From assembly GCA_944324165.1 (NCBI GenBank), contig CALUVG010000013.1, positions 1 through 59,552 on the forward strand: a DNA stretch of 59,552 nucleotides. Direction: 5' to 3'. Below, one piece after another: positions 33,459 through 40,642 of this stretch. This DNA comes from Candidatus Gastranaerophilales bacterium (GTDB lineage Bacteria > Cyanobacteriota > Vampirovibrionia > Gastranaerophilales > Gastranaerophilaceae). A program made the position numbers and the translations under genes. The notes under the pieces are model-generated. The model was not told the origin of the DNA. It did not search any database and saw nothing but the letters and a program-made list of their open reading frames with translations. Numbering within the stretch: position 1 is the first letter of the stretch; each line of letters begins with the position of its first letter.

Positions 33459-34190
33459 ATGATTATAAAGAAGAAAACACAAAAAACTGACGTTTCAGAA
33501 GAAGATGTTAAGGTCGAAGAAACAGAAGAGAATACGGAAGTTTCTCAGGCAGAAAACGAAGAGAAAACAGTAGAGTCAGTTGAAGAAATTGATTTGTTTG
33601 ATCTGGATAACATTGACTTCAAGCAACGTCATGAACGCCGTAGAGGTGATAGAAGAAGAGGTTTCAGACGAATTGACGACAGAAACCTTATTTCCCGTGC
33701 GCGTGAGGAGGCGCAATCAATTAAAGAATCTGCTGTTAAAGAAGGGTATGAAGAGGGTATGAATCAGGCTAAAGCTGATATAGAAAATCTTCGCAATTCT
33801 CTTAGCGCATTTGTTTCTGCTAAACAGGAAGTTTTTGATTATATAGCGCCGGACATACTTGAAATAAGCGTTGATATAGCAAAAAAAATTATTAAAAAAG
33901 AAATACAGCAGGATCCGACAATAATTTTAGAAAATATTGTGGATTTGCTGAAGACTTTATCTAAAGAAGAAACAAGAGTAACACTGCGTGTAAATCCGGA
34001 GCAGGCAATGCTTATAAAACAAAAAATTCCGGAAGTAGTGGAAATGGCCGGTTCGGAAGCTAAAATAAATGTTATTTCTGACGAAAATATCAGCTATGGC
34101 GGCTGCATGGTCACAACAACAAACGGCATTATTGATGCCACAATTGAAACACAAATGTCAATAATTAGTGAGGCTTTAAAAGAAGTATAA
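33459..34190 (+). CDS. fliH: Flagellar assembly protein FliH
   Basis: FliH regulates the FliI export ATPase and docks cargo at the export gate. The 243-residue protein has a long acidic N-terminus (EEDVKVEETEENTEVSQAEN), an Arg-rich patch (RHERRRGDRRRGFRR, about 60-74), the coiled AxxxG-like region (AREEAQSIKESAVKEGYEEG) and the C-terminal FliH domain (LEISVDIAKKIIKKEI, VTLRVNPEQAMLI, SYGGCMVTTTNGIIDATIETQM), which is well conserved. fliI is not adjacent. Its TAA overlaps the flhA ATG by one base. Confidence 0.9.
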   Translation: MIIKKKTQKTDVSEEDVKVEETEENTEVSQAENEEKTVESVEEIDLFDLDNIDFKQRHERRRGDRRRGFRRIDDRNLISRAREEAQSIKESAVKEGYEEGMNQAKADIENLRNSLSAFVSAKQEVFDYIAPDILEISVDIAKKIIKKEIQQDPTIILENIVDLLKTLSKEETRVTLRVNPEQAMLIKQKIPEVVEMAGSEAKINVISDENISYGGCMVTTTNGIIDATIETQMSIISEALKEV

Positions 34191-36283
34191 TGGCACAGGG
34201 ACAAAGCGCAGGAAATCCGTTAAGTGAAATTTTTATGGCAGTATTCGTACTGTTCCTTATTGTCATTTTGCTTGTTGAATTGCCAAACTGGATTATTAAT
34301 GTCTGTATTTGCCTTAATATTACTCTTGGAATTGTCTTGCTGATGTTTGCATTGTATGTACAAAAGACTCTTGAGTTATCTTCATTTCCTTCAATCATTT
34401 TGATTGGTACAATGTTTCGATTATGTCTTTCAATTGCATCAACCAGACTTATTCTGGCGAAAGGGGAGGCAGGTGAGGTTATCCACGCGTTTGGAACATT
34501 CGTAACCGGCGGTAACATGATTGTAGGTGGTGTAATCTTCCTTATTATCACAGTTGTACAGTTCATGGTAATCACCAAAGGTGCGGAACGTATCGCCGAA
34601 GTTGCAGCAAGATTTGCCTTAGACGCTATGCCAGGTAAACAAATGACTATTGACGCGGATTTTAACGCCGGCTTAATATCACCAGAAGAGGCGACCAAAA
34701 AACGTGAAGATTTACAAAGAGAATCAAACCTCTTCGGTAGCATGGACGGTGCGATGAAATTCGTAAAAGGTGATACTATTGCAGGTATCATCATTGTAAT
34801 CATTAACATTGTCGGAGGCTTATGTATCGGGTGTTTGCTGAATGGTATGCCTGCAGCGGATGCTGTTTCCAAATACACAATCCTTACAATTGGTGACGGT
34901 CTTGCTGCGCAGGTTCCGTCCCTGCTGATGTCAATTGCCGCCGGTGTATTTATGACCCGTTCTTCAGCCGCAAGCGCCACATTGGGTGCGGATGTTGCCG
35001 GTCAGATTATGAGTAAACCTCATGCCCTGTTCTTTGCCGCTGCATTCCTTATGCTGCTTGCTATTACAGGTCCTGTAACAGGTCTGCCTTGGCTGCCATT
35101 TACTTTGTTTGCTATAGGGCTTGGAATTGCCGGATTCTCTGTATTGATTAACGCAGATGTTCAATCACAATTAGGACAATTGGAAAATGTGCGCCAGAAC
35201 ATGCAAGACCTTGTTAACCCGAACAGAATGTATGAACGTTTAGGGGTTGATACATTGAGCTTGCAGGTAGGGGCCAACCTGCTTGTTATTGCGGATCCGG
35301 ATCAGGAAGGTCAATTGCTTGCAAAAATTGCAGCTTTACGTCAAAGAGTTACAGATGAATTAGGTTATATTATTCCGAATATAAGAATTATGGACTCATC
35401 TGCACTTGATGCGAATGAATACATGATTTCAATCCGCGGCAATACTGTTGCAACCGGTTATGTTTATCCGGGTAAATACATGGTAATTGCAGACCAATGG
35501 GATTCTACGCGTCGTGAAGTTCCTGACGATGCAATTATTGGTATAGATCCTACTTATCAAACACAGGCTTACTGGATATCGCCTGAAGCCGCAAAAGTCG
35601 CACGTTCTGTTACTGCAGTTGACGCAACTGACGTTATTGTTACTCACCTGCAGGAATGTGTAAGAAAACACGTTGATGAAGTTATGACAAAAACTGATGT
35701 TCTGAAATTAATGGAACTTGTTCGTTCACAAGACCCTACACTTGTTAATGACCTTGTTCCTACAATCATTTCAACAAGTGATTTGAGAAAAATCTTTGTT
35801 AACTTAATCAGAGAAAAAGTTTCTATTAAGGATATTATATTTGTCTTTGAAAGACTTTGTGATTACGCAAGATTTTCAAAAGAGCCGGATATTTTGTCTG
35901 AACGTTTACGTGCTGCATTGGGACGTCAAATATGCTTGTCAAATGTTCAGGAAGATAAAGTATTGTATGCCCTAACTCTTTCACCAGAGTGGGAAAAGAC
36001 ACTGGATGACAGTTGTCAGCGTACGGAACTTGGAACAATGTTTTTGTTAAACCCTATGCAGGTACAGGAATTAATTGAAAGTGCTGCAACTACGTTAATG
36101 CGTGCTCATCAGGCTTGCGGGCAGCAGCCGGTAATTTTGTGTTCTCCGAGAATTCGTCTGCCGTTGTATCAGTTATTGGAACGTCATATTCCGACGATTG
36201 TTGTAATCTCTTATTCTGAATTGATTACAGATATTAAGGTTGAGGCTGTTGACACTATTGGCGAATCTTACGCAATGGAGTAG
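34190..36283 (+). CDS. flhA: Flagellar biosynthesis protein FlhA (export gate)
   Basis: FlhA is the ring-forming export-gate component with a nine-stranded cytoplasmic domain. The 697-residue protein has eight predicted spans in its first 320 residues, the FHIPEP signature region (AARFALDAMPGKQMTIDADF), QVPSLLMSIAAGVFMTRSS and a cytoplasmic domain to the end (IRIMDSSALDANEYMISI, GIDPTYQTQAYWI, LERHIPTIVVISYSE). It closes the fli run by direct overlap with fliH. yidD follows 7 nt later. The presence of fliE/F/G/H/flhA but no fliI/fliPQR/flhB nearby means the rest of the apparatus must be elsewhere. Confidence 0.96.
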   Translation: MAQGQSAGNPLSEIFMAVFVLFLIVILLVELPNWIINVCICLNITLGIVLLMFALYVQKTLELSSFPSIILIGTMFRLCLSIASTRLILAKGEAGEVIHAFGTFVTGGNMIVGGVIFLIITVVQFMVITKGAERIAEVAARFALDAMPGKQMTIDADFNAGLISPEEATKKREDLQRESNLFGSMDGAMKFVKGDTIAGIIIVIINIVGGLCIGCLLNGMPAADAVSKYTILTIGDGLAAQVPSLLMSIAAGVFMTRSSAASATLGADVAGQIMSKPHALFFAAAFLMLLAITGPVTGLPWLPFTLFAIGLGIAGFSVLINADVQSQLGQLENVRQNMQDLVNPNRMYERLGVDTLSLQVGANLLVIADPDQEGQLLAKIAALRQRVTDELGYIIPNIRIMDSSALDANEYMISIRGNTVATGYVYPGKYMVIADQWDSTRREVPDDAIIGIDPTYQTQAYWISPEAAKVARSVTAVDATDVIVTHLQECVRKHVDEVMTKTDVLKLMELVRSQDPTLVNDLVPTIISTSDLRKIFVNLIREKVSIKDIIFVFERLCDYARFSKEPDILSERLRAALGRQICLSNVQEDKVLYALTLSPEWEKTLDDSCQRTELGTMFLLNPMQVQELIESAATTLMRAHQACGQQPVILCSPRIRLPLYQLLERHIPTIVVISYSELITDIKVEAVDTIGESYAME

Positions 36284-36290
36284 ATGAATT

Positions 36291-36500
36291 ATGATTAAGA
36301 AAATTGTGCTGTTTCTTATAAAAATTTATCAAAAGATATCAAAATATACACCTGCAGTGTGCAGATTTACACCGACTTGTTCGGAATACACAAGACAGGC
36401 AATAGAGAAATATGGAGTAATAAAAGGCGGTTGGCTGGGCGTGAAGAGGATTTGTAAATGTCATCCATTGCATGAAGGCGGGTATGATCCTGTGCCTTAG
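36291..36500 (+). CDS. yidD: Membrane protein insertion efficiency factor YidD
   Basis: The 69-residue protein has the full YidD pattern: [38 protein letters not shown] and [23 protein letters not shown], with its conserved cysteines. YidD assists insertion of membrane proteins through YidC. It is usually found in the rpmH-rnpA-yidD-yidC cluster; here it sits 7 nt after flhA, so it has been relocated and may be expressed with the flagellar genes. A repeat cluster begins immediately after its stop. Confidence 0.95.
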   Translation: MIKKIVLFLIKIYQKISKYTPAVCRFTPTCSEYTRQAIEKYGVIKGGWLGVKRICKCHPLHEGGYDPVP

Positions 36501-36520
36501 GCACACGAGGGTAGGCGTAG

Positions 36521-36668
36521 GTGGACGAAGTCCACTTTTACATATTGGGGGGAACTGCTAAAGAAGTGCAGTAGAAAATAGGTCGGGCTTTAGCCCGACA
36601 ACAACATTGTAGGTCGGCTTTACTAAGCCGACAATTAAAAAAGGTGGGCACGCATTGCTTTGCCCACC
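36521..36668. repeat. Cluster of REP-like palindromes
   Basis: Four hairpin units in a row: GTGGACGAAGTCCAC (36521-36535), GTCGGGCTTTAGCCCGAC (36582-36599), GTCGGCTTTACTAAGCCGAC (36613-36632) and GGTGGGCA...TGCCCACC (36643-36668). The middle two share the frame TAGGTCGG(G)CTTTA. Such units resemble REP elements mobilised by RAYT-type Tnp proteins, none of which is present here. GC content is clearly above the surroundings. Confidence 0.65.
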
Positions 36669-36676
36669 CTACGAAG

Positions 36677-36712
36677 CTTAACGTCTTAGCGTCTTAACGT
36701 CTTAACGTCTTT
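36677..36712. repeat. Tandem repeat of TTAACGTCT unit
   Basis: Four units of about 9 nt (TTAACGTCT with one TTAGCGTCT variant) run head to tail. The same unit recurs, on the minus strand, within the coding region of the neighbouring prepilin (37912-37946). Confidence 0.65.
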
Positions 36713-36718
36713 TGAACA

Positions 36719-36751
36719 AGGCAACGCAAGATTTATGCGTTGCCTTATTTT
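36719..36751 (+). terminator. Rho-independent terminator
   Basis: GGCAACGCA and TGCGTTGCC pair perfectly around AGATTTA (36720-36744), followed by TTATTTTT. It probably ends the flagellar/yidD transcript about 240 nt after yidD. Confidence 0.75.
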
Positions 36752-36793
36752 TGTAAAGAACTTATTTCCTTATTCCCCTATTCCCTTATTCCC

Positions 36794-36826
36794 TTCCAGT
36801 AAGAGCCATAAAGCCTCTTACTGGAA
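36794..36826 (-). promoter_or_regulatory. 12-bp perfect hairpin just downstream of the variable-region stop codon (DGR homing hairpin candidate)
   Basis: TTCCAGTAAGAG (36794-36805) and CTCTTACTGGAA (36815-36826) are perfect inverted copies with a 9-nt loop. It lies 28 nt beyond the stop of the prepilin. On the gene's strand no T-run follows, so it is a poor terminator. DGR target genes often carry a hairpin/cruciform right after the variable region that aids mutagenic homing; stems there are typically shorter with 4-nt loops, so the match is approximate. Confidence 0.5.
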
Positions 36827-36854
36827 AAAATCGCGCGAATCAGGAATTGGAAAA

Positions 36855-38015
36855 TTAATCACCTAGGCAAACCGCGAGGAAGTAGCTGTAGTTGCGGTTG
36901 CTGAAGTCCCAGTACGTGGCGGTAGGGTAGAAGTAGCGGAGGTACGCGTAGCTCTGGCTGTACTCCTGCCCGGACCAAACGTAGAAGTAGGAGGTTCCGC
37001 CAGGTGATTGGGCTGTGAAGAGCGAAGCTCGATCGGCATCCCAGTTTGCATTAGTTGTGCTAGTTCCACCTTTTATTTCATCGGCATCAGGATATATGTA
37101 TGCCGCTAATTGTTCTAGCTGAGCTTGAGTTGGCATGTTTTGTACTCCGCCGCAGGCTCTTACTGCTCCTGCCCAATAATCTGAGTTATAGTAACATGCT
37201 GTTATTCCTAATTTGCCTTCTGATACCGCTTGGTTACATTCTTCTAATGTCATTGGACTATAGCCGCCGTTTTGTGGTCCTAATATCTGTGTTATGCACA
37301 TTGTATCTTTTAACTCAGGTATCATACACCCTGTTACGCCTGCTAATTGTTCTACGTTTATCTTACCGATATCTTTTCCATTTGTATTTGGATTCTTATT
37401 ACCGGATACATCGTATAATATAGCCATGCTGTTTGAGGTTGCGCTAAACTGGTTATTATACGGATCCTGCGTTGCATTCGGATTATATGCTATTATCGCG
37501 TTTACTCCGTTTGCAAATTGTACTGCTACTGTATCTGTGTCCCAGTCCTCTTGACCGAGTGAGGCTGCATTTTGGATTGTTGACATGTCTATTGGTTCTT
37601 CGCCATCGCTCCAAATTACTTCTTTTGCAAAACACTTAGTTATTTCATCACTGTCGCATATGCGGGTGATTTTGATATACTTTTTAAGTTCGTTTACAAA
37701 ATCCATGGTACTTTCGTAACCTGCAAGCTTTTCTTCTGTATTCATCTGGCGTGTTGCGACTTCAAGGCGTTTTGTAAATACATCTTGTGCGGTTGACCAT
37801 GCTTTTTCATTGTGGTTCTGGATTAAGTTCGGCAGCGTCAGCACTGCTACTATGCCGATGACCGCGAGGGTGATGAGCACCTCGGCGAGGGTGAAAGCGA
37901 CCCGTCGTTTAAAGTCGTTAAGACGATAAGACGTTAGGACGTTAAGTTCGTTACATTTTTTAGGCTCTGCTACTTTGTAACAAGTAATGCCTGTTTTAAG
38001 TTTTTCTGTTGTCAT
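36855..38015 (-). CDS. Prepilin-like protein with C-terminal DGR-type variable, DUF1566/C-lectin-like domain
   Basis: The 386-residue protein starts at ATG 38015 (GGAGAATAATCAT upstream). A 37-residue leader precedes the class III prepilin cleavage motif RRVAFTLAEVLITLAVIGIV (Ala at -1, Phe+1, Glu+5). The ectodomain holds paired Cys and a DVSGNKNPNTNGKDIG phrase similar to the prepilin at 17493. From about residue 300, MPTQAQLEQLAAYIYPD...YVWSGQEYSQSYAY...NYSYFLAVCLGD matches the DUF1566/Lcl C-terminal (C-type-lectin-like) layout. The last 46 codons use NNC codons in 31 cases, with ten of ten Tyr as TAC and four of four Phe as TTC. This is what adenine-targeted mutation of AAC codons in a template yields. 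It is likely a surface-displayed diversified receptor; no reverse transcriptase lies nearby. Confidence 0.8.
   Translation of the reverse strand: MTTEKLKTGITCYKVAEPKKCNELNVLTSYRLNDFKRRVAFTLAEVLITLAVIGIVAVLTLPNLIQNHNEKAWSTAQDVFTKRLEVATRQMNTEEKLAGYESTMDFVNELKKYIKITRICDSDEITKCFAKEVIWSDGEEPIDMSTIQNAASLGQEDWDTDTVAVQFANGVNAIIAYNPNATQDPYNNQFSATSNSMAILYDVSGNKNPNTNGKDIGKINVEQLAGVTGCMIPELKDTMCITQILGPQNGGYSPMTLEECNQAVSEGKLGITACYYNSDYWAGAVRACGGVQNMPTQAQLEQLAAYIYPDADEIKGGTSTTNANWDADRASLFTAQSPGGTSYFYVWSGQEYSQSYAYLRYFYPTATYWDFSNRNYSYFLAVCLGD
36858..36995 (-). other. Putative DGR variable region (VR)
   Basis: Read on the minus strand, codons 341-386 contain a dense run of TAC, AGC, TTC, CGC, GAC, GCC, CTC, ACC and AAC, all reachable from AAC by changing only the two adenines. 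Invariant codons between them (TGG, CAG, GAG, GGG, GTT) have no changed A, or are adenine-poor. The 3' end (about 36858-36880) is adenine-poor and could be the homing-initiation end. GC content is well above that of the flanking gene. Confidence 0.6.
37912..37946 (-). repeat. TTAACGTCT-type repeat inside coding sequence
   Basis: On the minus strand CTTAACGTCCTAACGTCTTA TCGTCTTAACGAC-like units encode residues about 24-34 (NELNVLTSYRLND) in the prepilin leader. They match the tandem array at 36677-36712, 1.2 kb away, in sequence and unit length. Confidence 0.6.
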
Positions 38016-38072
38016 ATGATTATTCTCCTTTCTTGTTTATTTCTATATGACTACTTTTTTTGCATTACAAAT

Positions 38073-38106
38073 ACACAAGTTAATCTTAACTTGTGTCGTT
38101 TTTTTG
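38073..38106 (+). terminator. Strong hairpin with T-run facing rightward
   Basis: ACACAAGTTAA and TTAACTTGTGT form an 11-bp stem with the sequence TC between, followed by CGTTTTTTTG on the plus strand. No plus-strand gene precedes it after yidD, so it would stop a transcript antisense to the prepilin or read-through from the left. On the minus strand it lies in the prepilin's 5' region and could alternatively be regulatory. Confidence 0.5.
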
Positions 38107-38270
38107 TTGAATGATGTATAGGTGGTCGTCTGCCTTTAGCGGGTTCCCAGGATGTAAGAGTGGACTGTGTCCACCCCGCAAGGTAAAAATTACTGTGGAG
38201 TGCACACATTCTCGTTGCGGGATGACGTAGTGTTGCCGGGTGAGCGATAGGGTGGAAAGCCGCACGGGGC
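38107..38270. other. GC-rich non-coding, repeat-like stretch
   Basis: Between the prepilin promoter region and the small frame at 38271 lies GC-richer sequence with short palindromic motifs (GTGGAC...GTCCAC at about 38162-38177; GTGCACAC). I see no gene with a ribosome-binding site and no template repeat resembling the variable region here. It resembles the GC-rich dispersed repeats elsewhere in the window. Confidence 0.4.
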
Positions 38271-38486
38271 TTAGATAGGAGCCCCCCCCCCCTGGAAGCC
38301 GCTCAGGACAAGGGTTTGAGCCCCATACGGGGCTGTGGTGAGTGTGGAGAGTGGAGTGAGTGCCGTTTTTTCGCTGTACAAACTTTCACTACCACTGGAA
38401 TTTTGTGATGCAACAGTATTTTTATTGTTGAGATAGAAACCCCACCCTACTTTATGTTTTTGTTTTGTTGCCAAATTTGCAGCCAT
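38271..38486 (-). CDS. Possible small protein with G11 tract near its 3' end
   Basis: A 71-codon frame starts at ATG 38486 with GAGGAATTTGA upstream (an acceptable SD). The N-terminal half (MAANLATKQKHKVGWGFYL) looks codon-normal. The C-terminal half runs through GC-rich repeat-like DNA with palindromes (AGCCCCATACGGGGCT at 38319-38334). A run of 11 G (minus strand; C at 38282-38292) precedes the stop by four codons. One more G would extend the frame to about 38090. The protein may be a repeat-invaded or phase-variable small gene, or not a gene at all. No family is recognised. Confidence 0.3.
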   Translation of the reverse strand: MAANLATKQKHKVGWGFYLNNKNTVASQNSSGSESLYSEKTALTPLSTLTTAPYGAQTLVLSGFQGGGAPI

Positions 38487-38672
38487 TCAAATTCCTCGCA
38501 AATATCCACACTTTCATTATTACATATTGTCCTAAATATTTCAAGTCCTTAGAGGAAAAATAGCGTTATCGTTTTAATCTTTATAGGAGTCCTCATTGCC
38601 TATCACTTGCACAAATTCTTTTTTGCGCTATGATTTATAAAGATACATGTATTTAATATAAAGGATTATGAA

Positions 38673-39980
38673 ATGAAAGTTACACTAGAAAAAGAACAGG
38701 CAAATTTAGTTAAATTAGATATTACTATTCCGGCAAAAGATGCCGTTGATGCTTATAATCAAGCTGTTAGAACTATCTCTCAATATGTTAATATTGACGG
38801 ATTTAGAAAAGGTAAGGCTCCGCGTGCTGTTGTTGAAAGACATGTAGGCGTAGAGAGAATTAAACAGGAAGCTATGGAACGATTGATGCCTAAAGCTATC
38901 AGCGAAGCTATTTCTGAAAACAAACTTGATGTAATTGCTCAACCTTACATTACTTCTTATGAATTTAATGTTGGCGAAGATGTTAAAGTTGTGGCAAAAG
39001 CTGAATTAAGACCGGAAGTTACTCTCGGTCAATATAAAGATTTGACAGTAAAAGTAGAAGATGCTGTTGTCCCTGAAGATGCTCTTGATAAATCAATAGA
39101 GGCATTACTAAGACAGCATTCAACTCTTGAATTGGTTGTTGATCGTCCGGCAAATGAAACTGATACTGTTGTTATTGACTTTGACGGGTATGTTAACGGT
39201 GAAAAAATTCAGGGCGGTGAAGGTAAAAAATATCCGCTTGATTTAGGGCATTCAAACTTTATTCCGGGATTTGCTGAACAAATCGTAGGGCATAAACTTG
39301 ATGAAGAATTTGATATTAACGTTAAATTCCCTGAAGATTACCACGATGAAAAATTAAAAGGACAAGATGCAGTTTTCAAAATTAAAATCCACGAAATTAA
39401 AGAAAGAAAAATGCCTGAATTGAATGATGAATTCGCTCAAAAAACAGGTAAATTTAATACAGTAGATGAATTGAAAGCTGATATTCAGAAATATTTAGAT
39501 TCTCAAAGAGAACGCACAAATAAAATCAATTCTGAAAATGAGTTGTTTAAGCAAGTTGTAGATGCTGCAAAAGTTGATATTCCTCAAACGATGATTGACA
39601 GAGAGGCTGCGTCTTTGACAGAAGATTACAAACACAGACTTGCTGCTCAGGGAATTAAATGGGAAAGTCTTGTTAAATCTCAAGGTGAAGATGAATTATT
39701 AAAAAATATCAACGAAGATGCTGCGGTAAGAATTAAAAATTCTCTTGTAATTGATAAAATTGCAAAAGAAGAAAATATTAAATTAGATCCGTCTGATATA
39801 GAAAAGAAATTTTCAGAGTTAGGCAGTGCTTACGGCATGTCTGCACCAGATATAATAAAGCAGTTTGGAAGAAATCCTGACTTTATCGCATCAATCTCAC
39901 AGCAGGCTTTGAATGATAAAATCAGAGATTTTCTTGCAGAAAACAATAAAATTGAATTTGTTGAACCTGCTAAAAAGTAG
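38673..39980 (+). CDS. tig: Trigger factor
   Basis: Trigger factor is the ribosome-bound chaperone and prolyl isomerase at the exit tunnel. The 435-residue protein shows the N-terminal ribosome-binding domain with the signature FRKGKAPRAVVERHVG (about 43-58), the PPIase domain (VVIDFDGYVNGEKIQGGEGKKY, FIPGFAEQIVGHKLDEEFDINVKFPEDYH) and the helical C-terminal substrate cradle. It heads the conserved tig-clpP-clpX order. A long AT-rich region with an ATACATG -10-like stretch precedes ATG 38673. Confidence 0.96.
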   Translation: MKVTLEKEQANLVKLDITIPAKDAVDAYNQAVRTISQYVNIDGFRKGKAPRAVVERHVGVERIKQEAMERLMPKAISEAISENKLDVIAQPYITSYEFNVGEDVKVVAKAELRPEVTLGQYKDLTVKVEDAVVPEDALDKSIEALLRQHSTLELVVDRPANETDTVVIDFDGYVNGEKIQGGEGKKYPLDLGHSNFIPGFAEQIVGHKLDEEFDINVKFPEDYHDEKLKGQDAVFKIKIHEIKERKMPELNDEFAQKTGKFNTVDELKADIQKYLDSQRERTNKINSENELFKQVVDAAKVDIPQTMIDREAASLTEDYKHRLAAQGIKWESLVKSQGEDELLKNINEDAAVRIKNSLVIDKIAKEENIKLDPSDIEKKFSELGSAYGMSAPDIIKQFGRNPDFIASISQQALNDKIRDFLAENNKIEFVEPAKK

Positions 39981-40037
39981 TAGACGAAAAAAGAAAGTAG
40001 TTTTATAATATAAATATTAAAGAAAGGAATTTAAATC

Positions 40038-40628
40038 ATGAGTTTTGTACCTGTTGTAATTGAACAATCCAGTAGAGGAGAACGTTCTTTTGATATCTTT
40101 TCAAGATTGTTAAGAGAAAGAATTATTTTTCTCGGAACTCCGATTGATGACATGGTTGCTAACCTTGTAGTGGCACAACTGTTGTTATTGGATAGTGAAA
40201 ATCCTGAAAAAGATATTATGTTGTATATAAACAGCCCTGGCGGAAGTGTTACAGCCGGATTCGCTATATATGATACAATGCAGCATATCCGTGCAGATGT
40301 TTCAACAATATGTCTCGGGCAGGCTGCGTCAATGGGTGCATTCCTTTTGTCATCAGGTGCAAAAGGTAAACGTCTGGCATTGCCGCATTCAAGAGTACTT
40401 ATTCACCAGCCTTTGGGCGGTGCGCAAGGACAGGCTACTGATATTGAAATTCAGGCTGCTGAAATTGTTCGTATTAAAAAAGCTTTGAATGAAATATTAG
40501 CATCAAATACCGGTCAATCTTTGAAAAAAATTGAAAAAGATACCGACCGTGATTATATCATGACTCCGGAAGAAGCTCTGGAATATGGTATGATTGACAA
40601 AGTTATTACTCGTGATGAAATTAAATAA
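40038..40628 (+). CDS. clpP: ATP-dependent Clp protease proteolytic subunit
   Basis: ClpP forms the double-heptamer serine protease used by ClpX. The 196-residue protein has the catalytic Ser98 in [11 protein letters not shown], His123 in [14 protein letters not shown] and a downstream Asp ([12 protein letters not shown] region), plus [14 protein letters not shown]. Length is typical. It lies 57 nt after tig and 14 nt before clpX, as in many genomes, so the protease and its unfoldase are co-produced. Confidence 0.98.
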   Translation: MSFVPVVIEQSSRGERSFDIFSRLLRERIIFLGTPIDDMVANLVVAQLLLLDSENPEKDIMLYINSPGGSVTAGFAIYDTMQHIRADVSTICLGQAASMGAFLLSSGAKGKRLALPHSRVLIHQPLGGAQGQATDIEIQAAEIVRIKKALNEILASNTGQSLKKIEKDTDRDYIMTPEEALEYGMIDKVITRDEIK

Positions 40629-40642
40629 ATTGGAGATTATAA

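Noticed and set aside
34165-34980. 271-codon minus-strand frame
   Set aside because: It lies wholly antisense to fliH/flhA and mirrors their codon pattern; flhA has clear homology.
36794-36826. Hairpin as an ordinary prepilin terminator
   Set aside because: On the gene strand it is followed by GAAGGGAATAAGGG, not a T-tract, so intrinsic termination is unlikely.
37100-37554. Two Leu/Tyr-rich plus-strand frames
   Set aside because: They are antisense to the prepilin gene, which has a proper start and domain structure.
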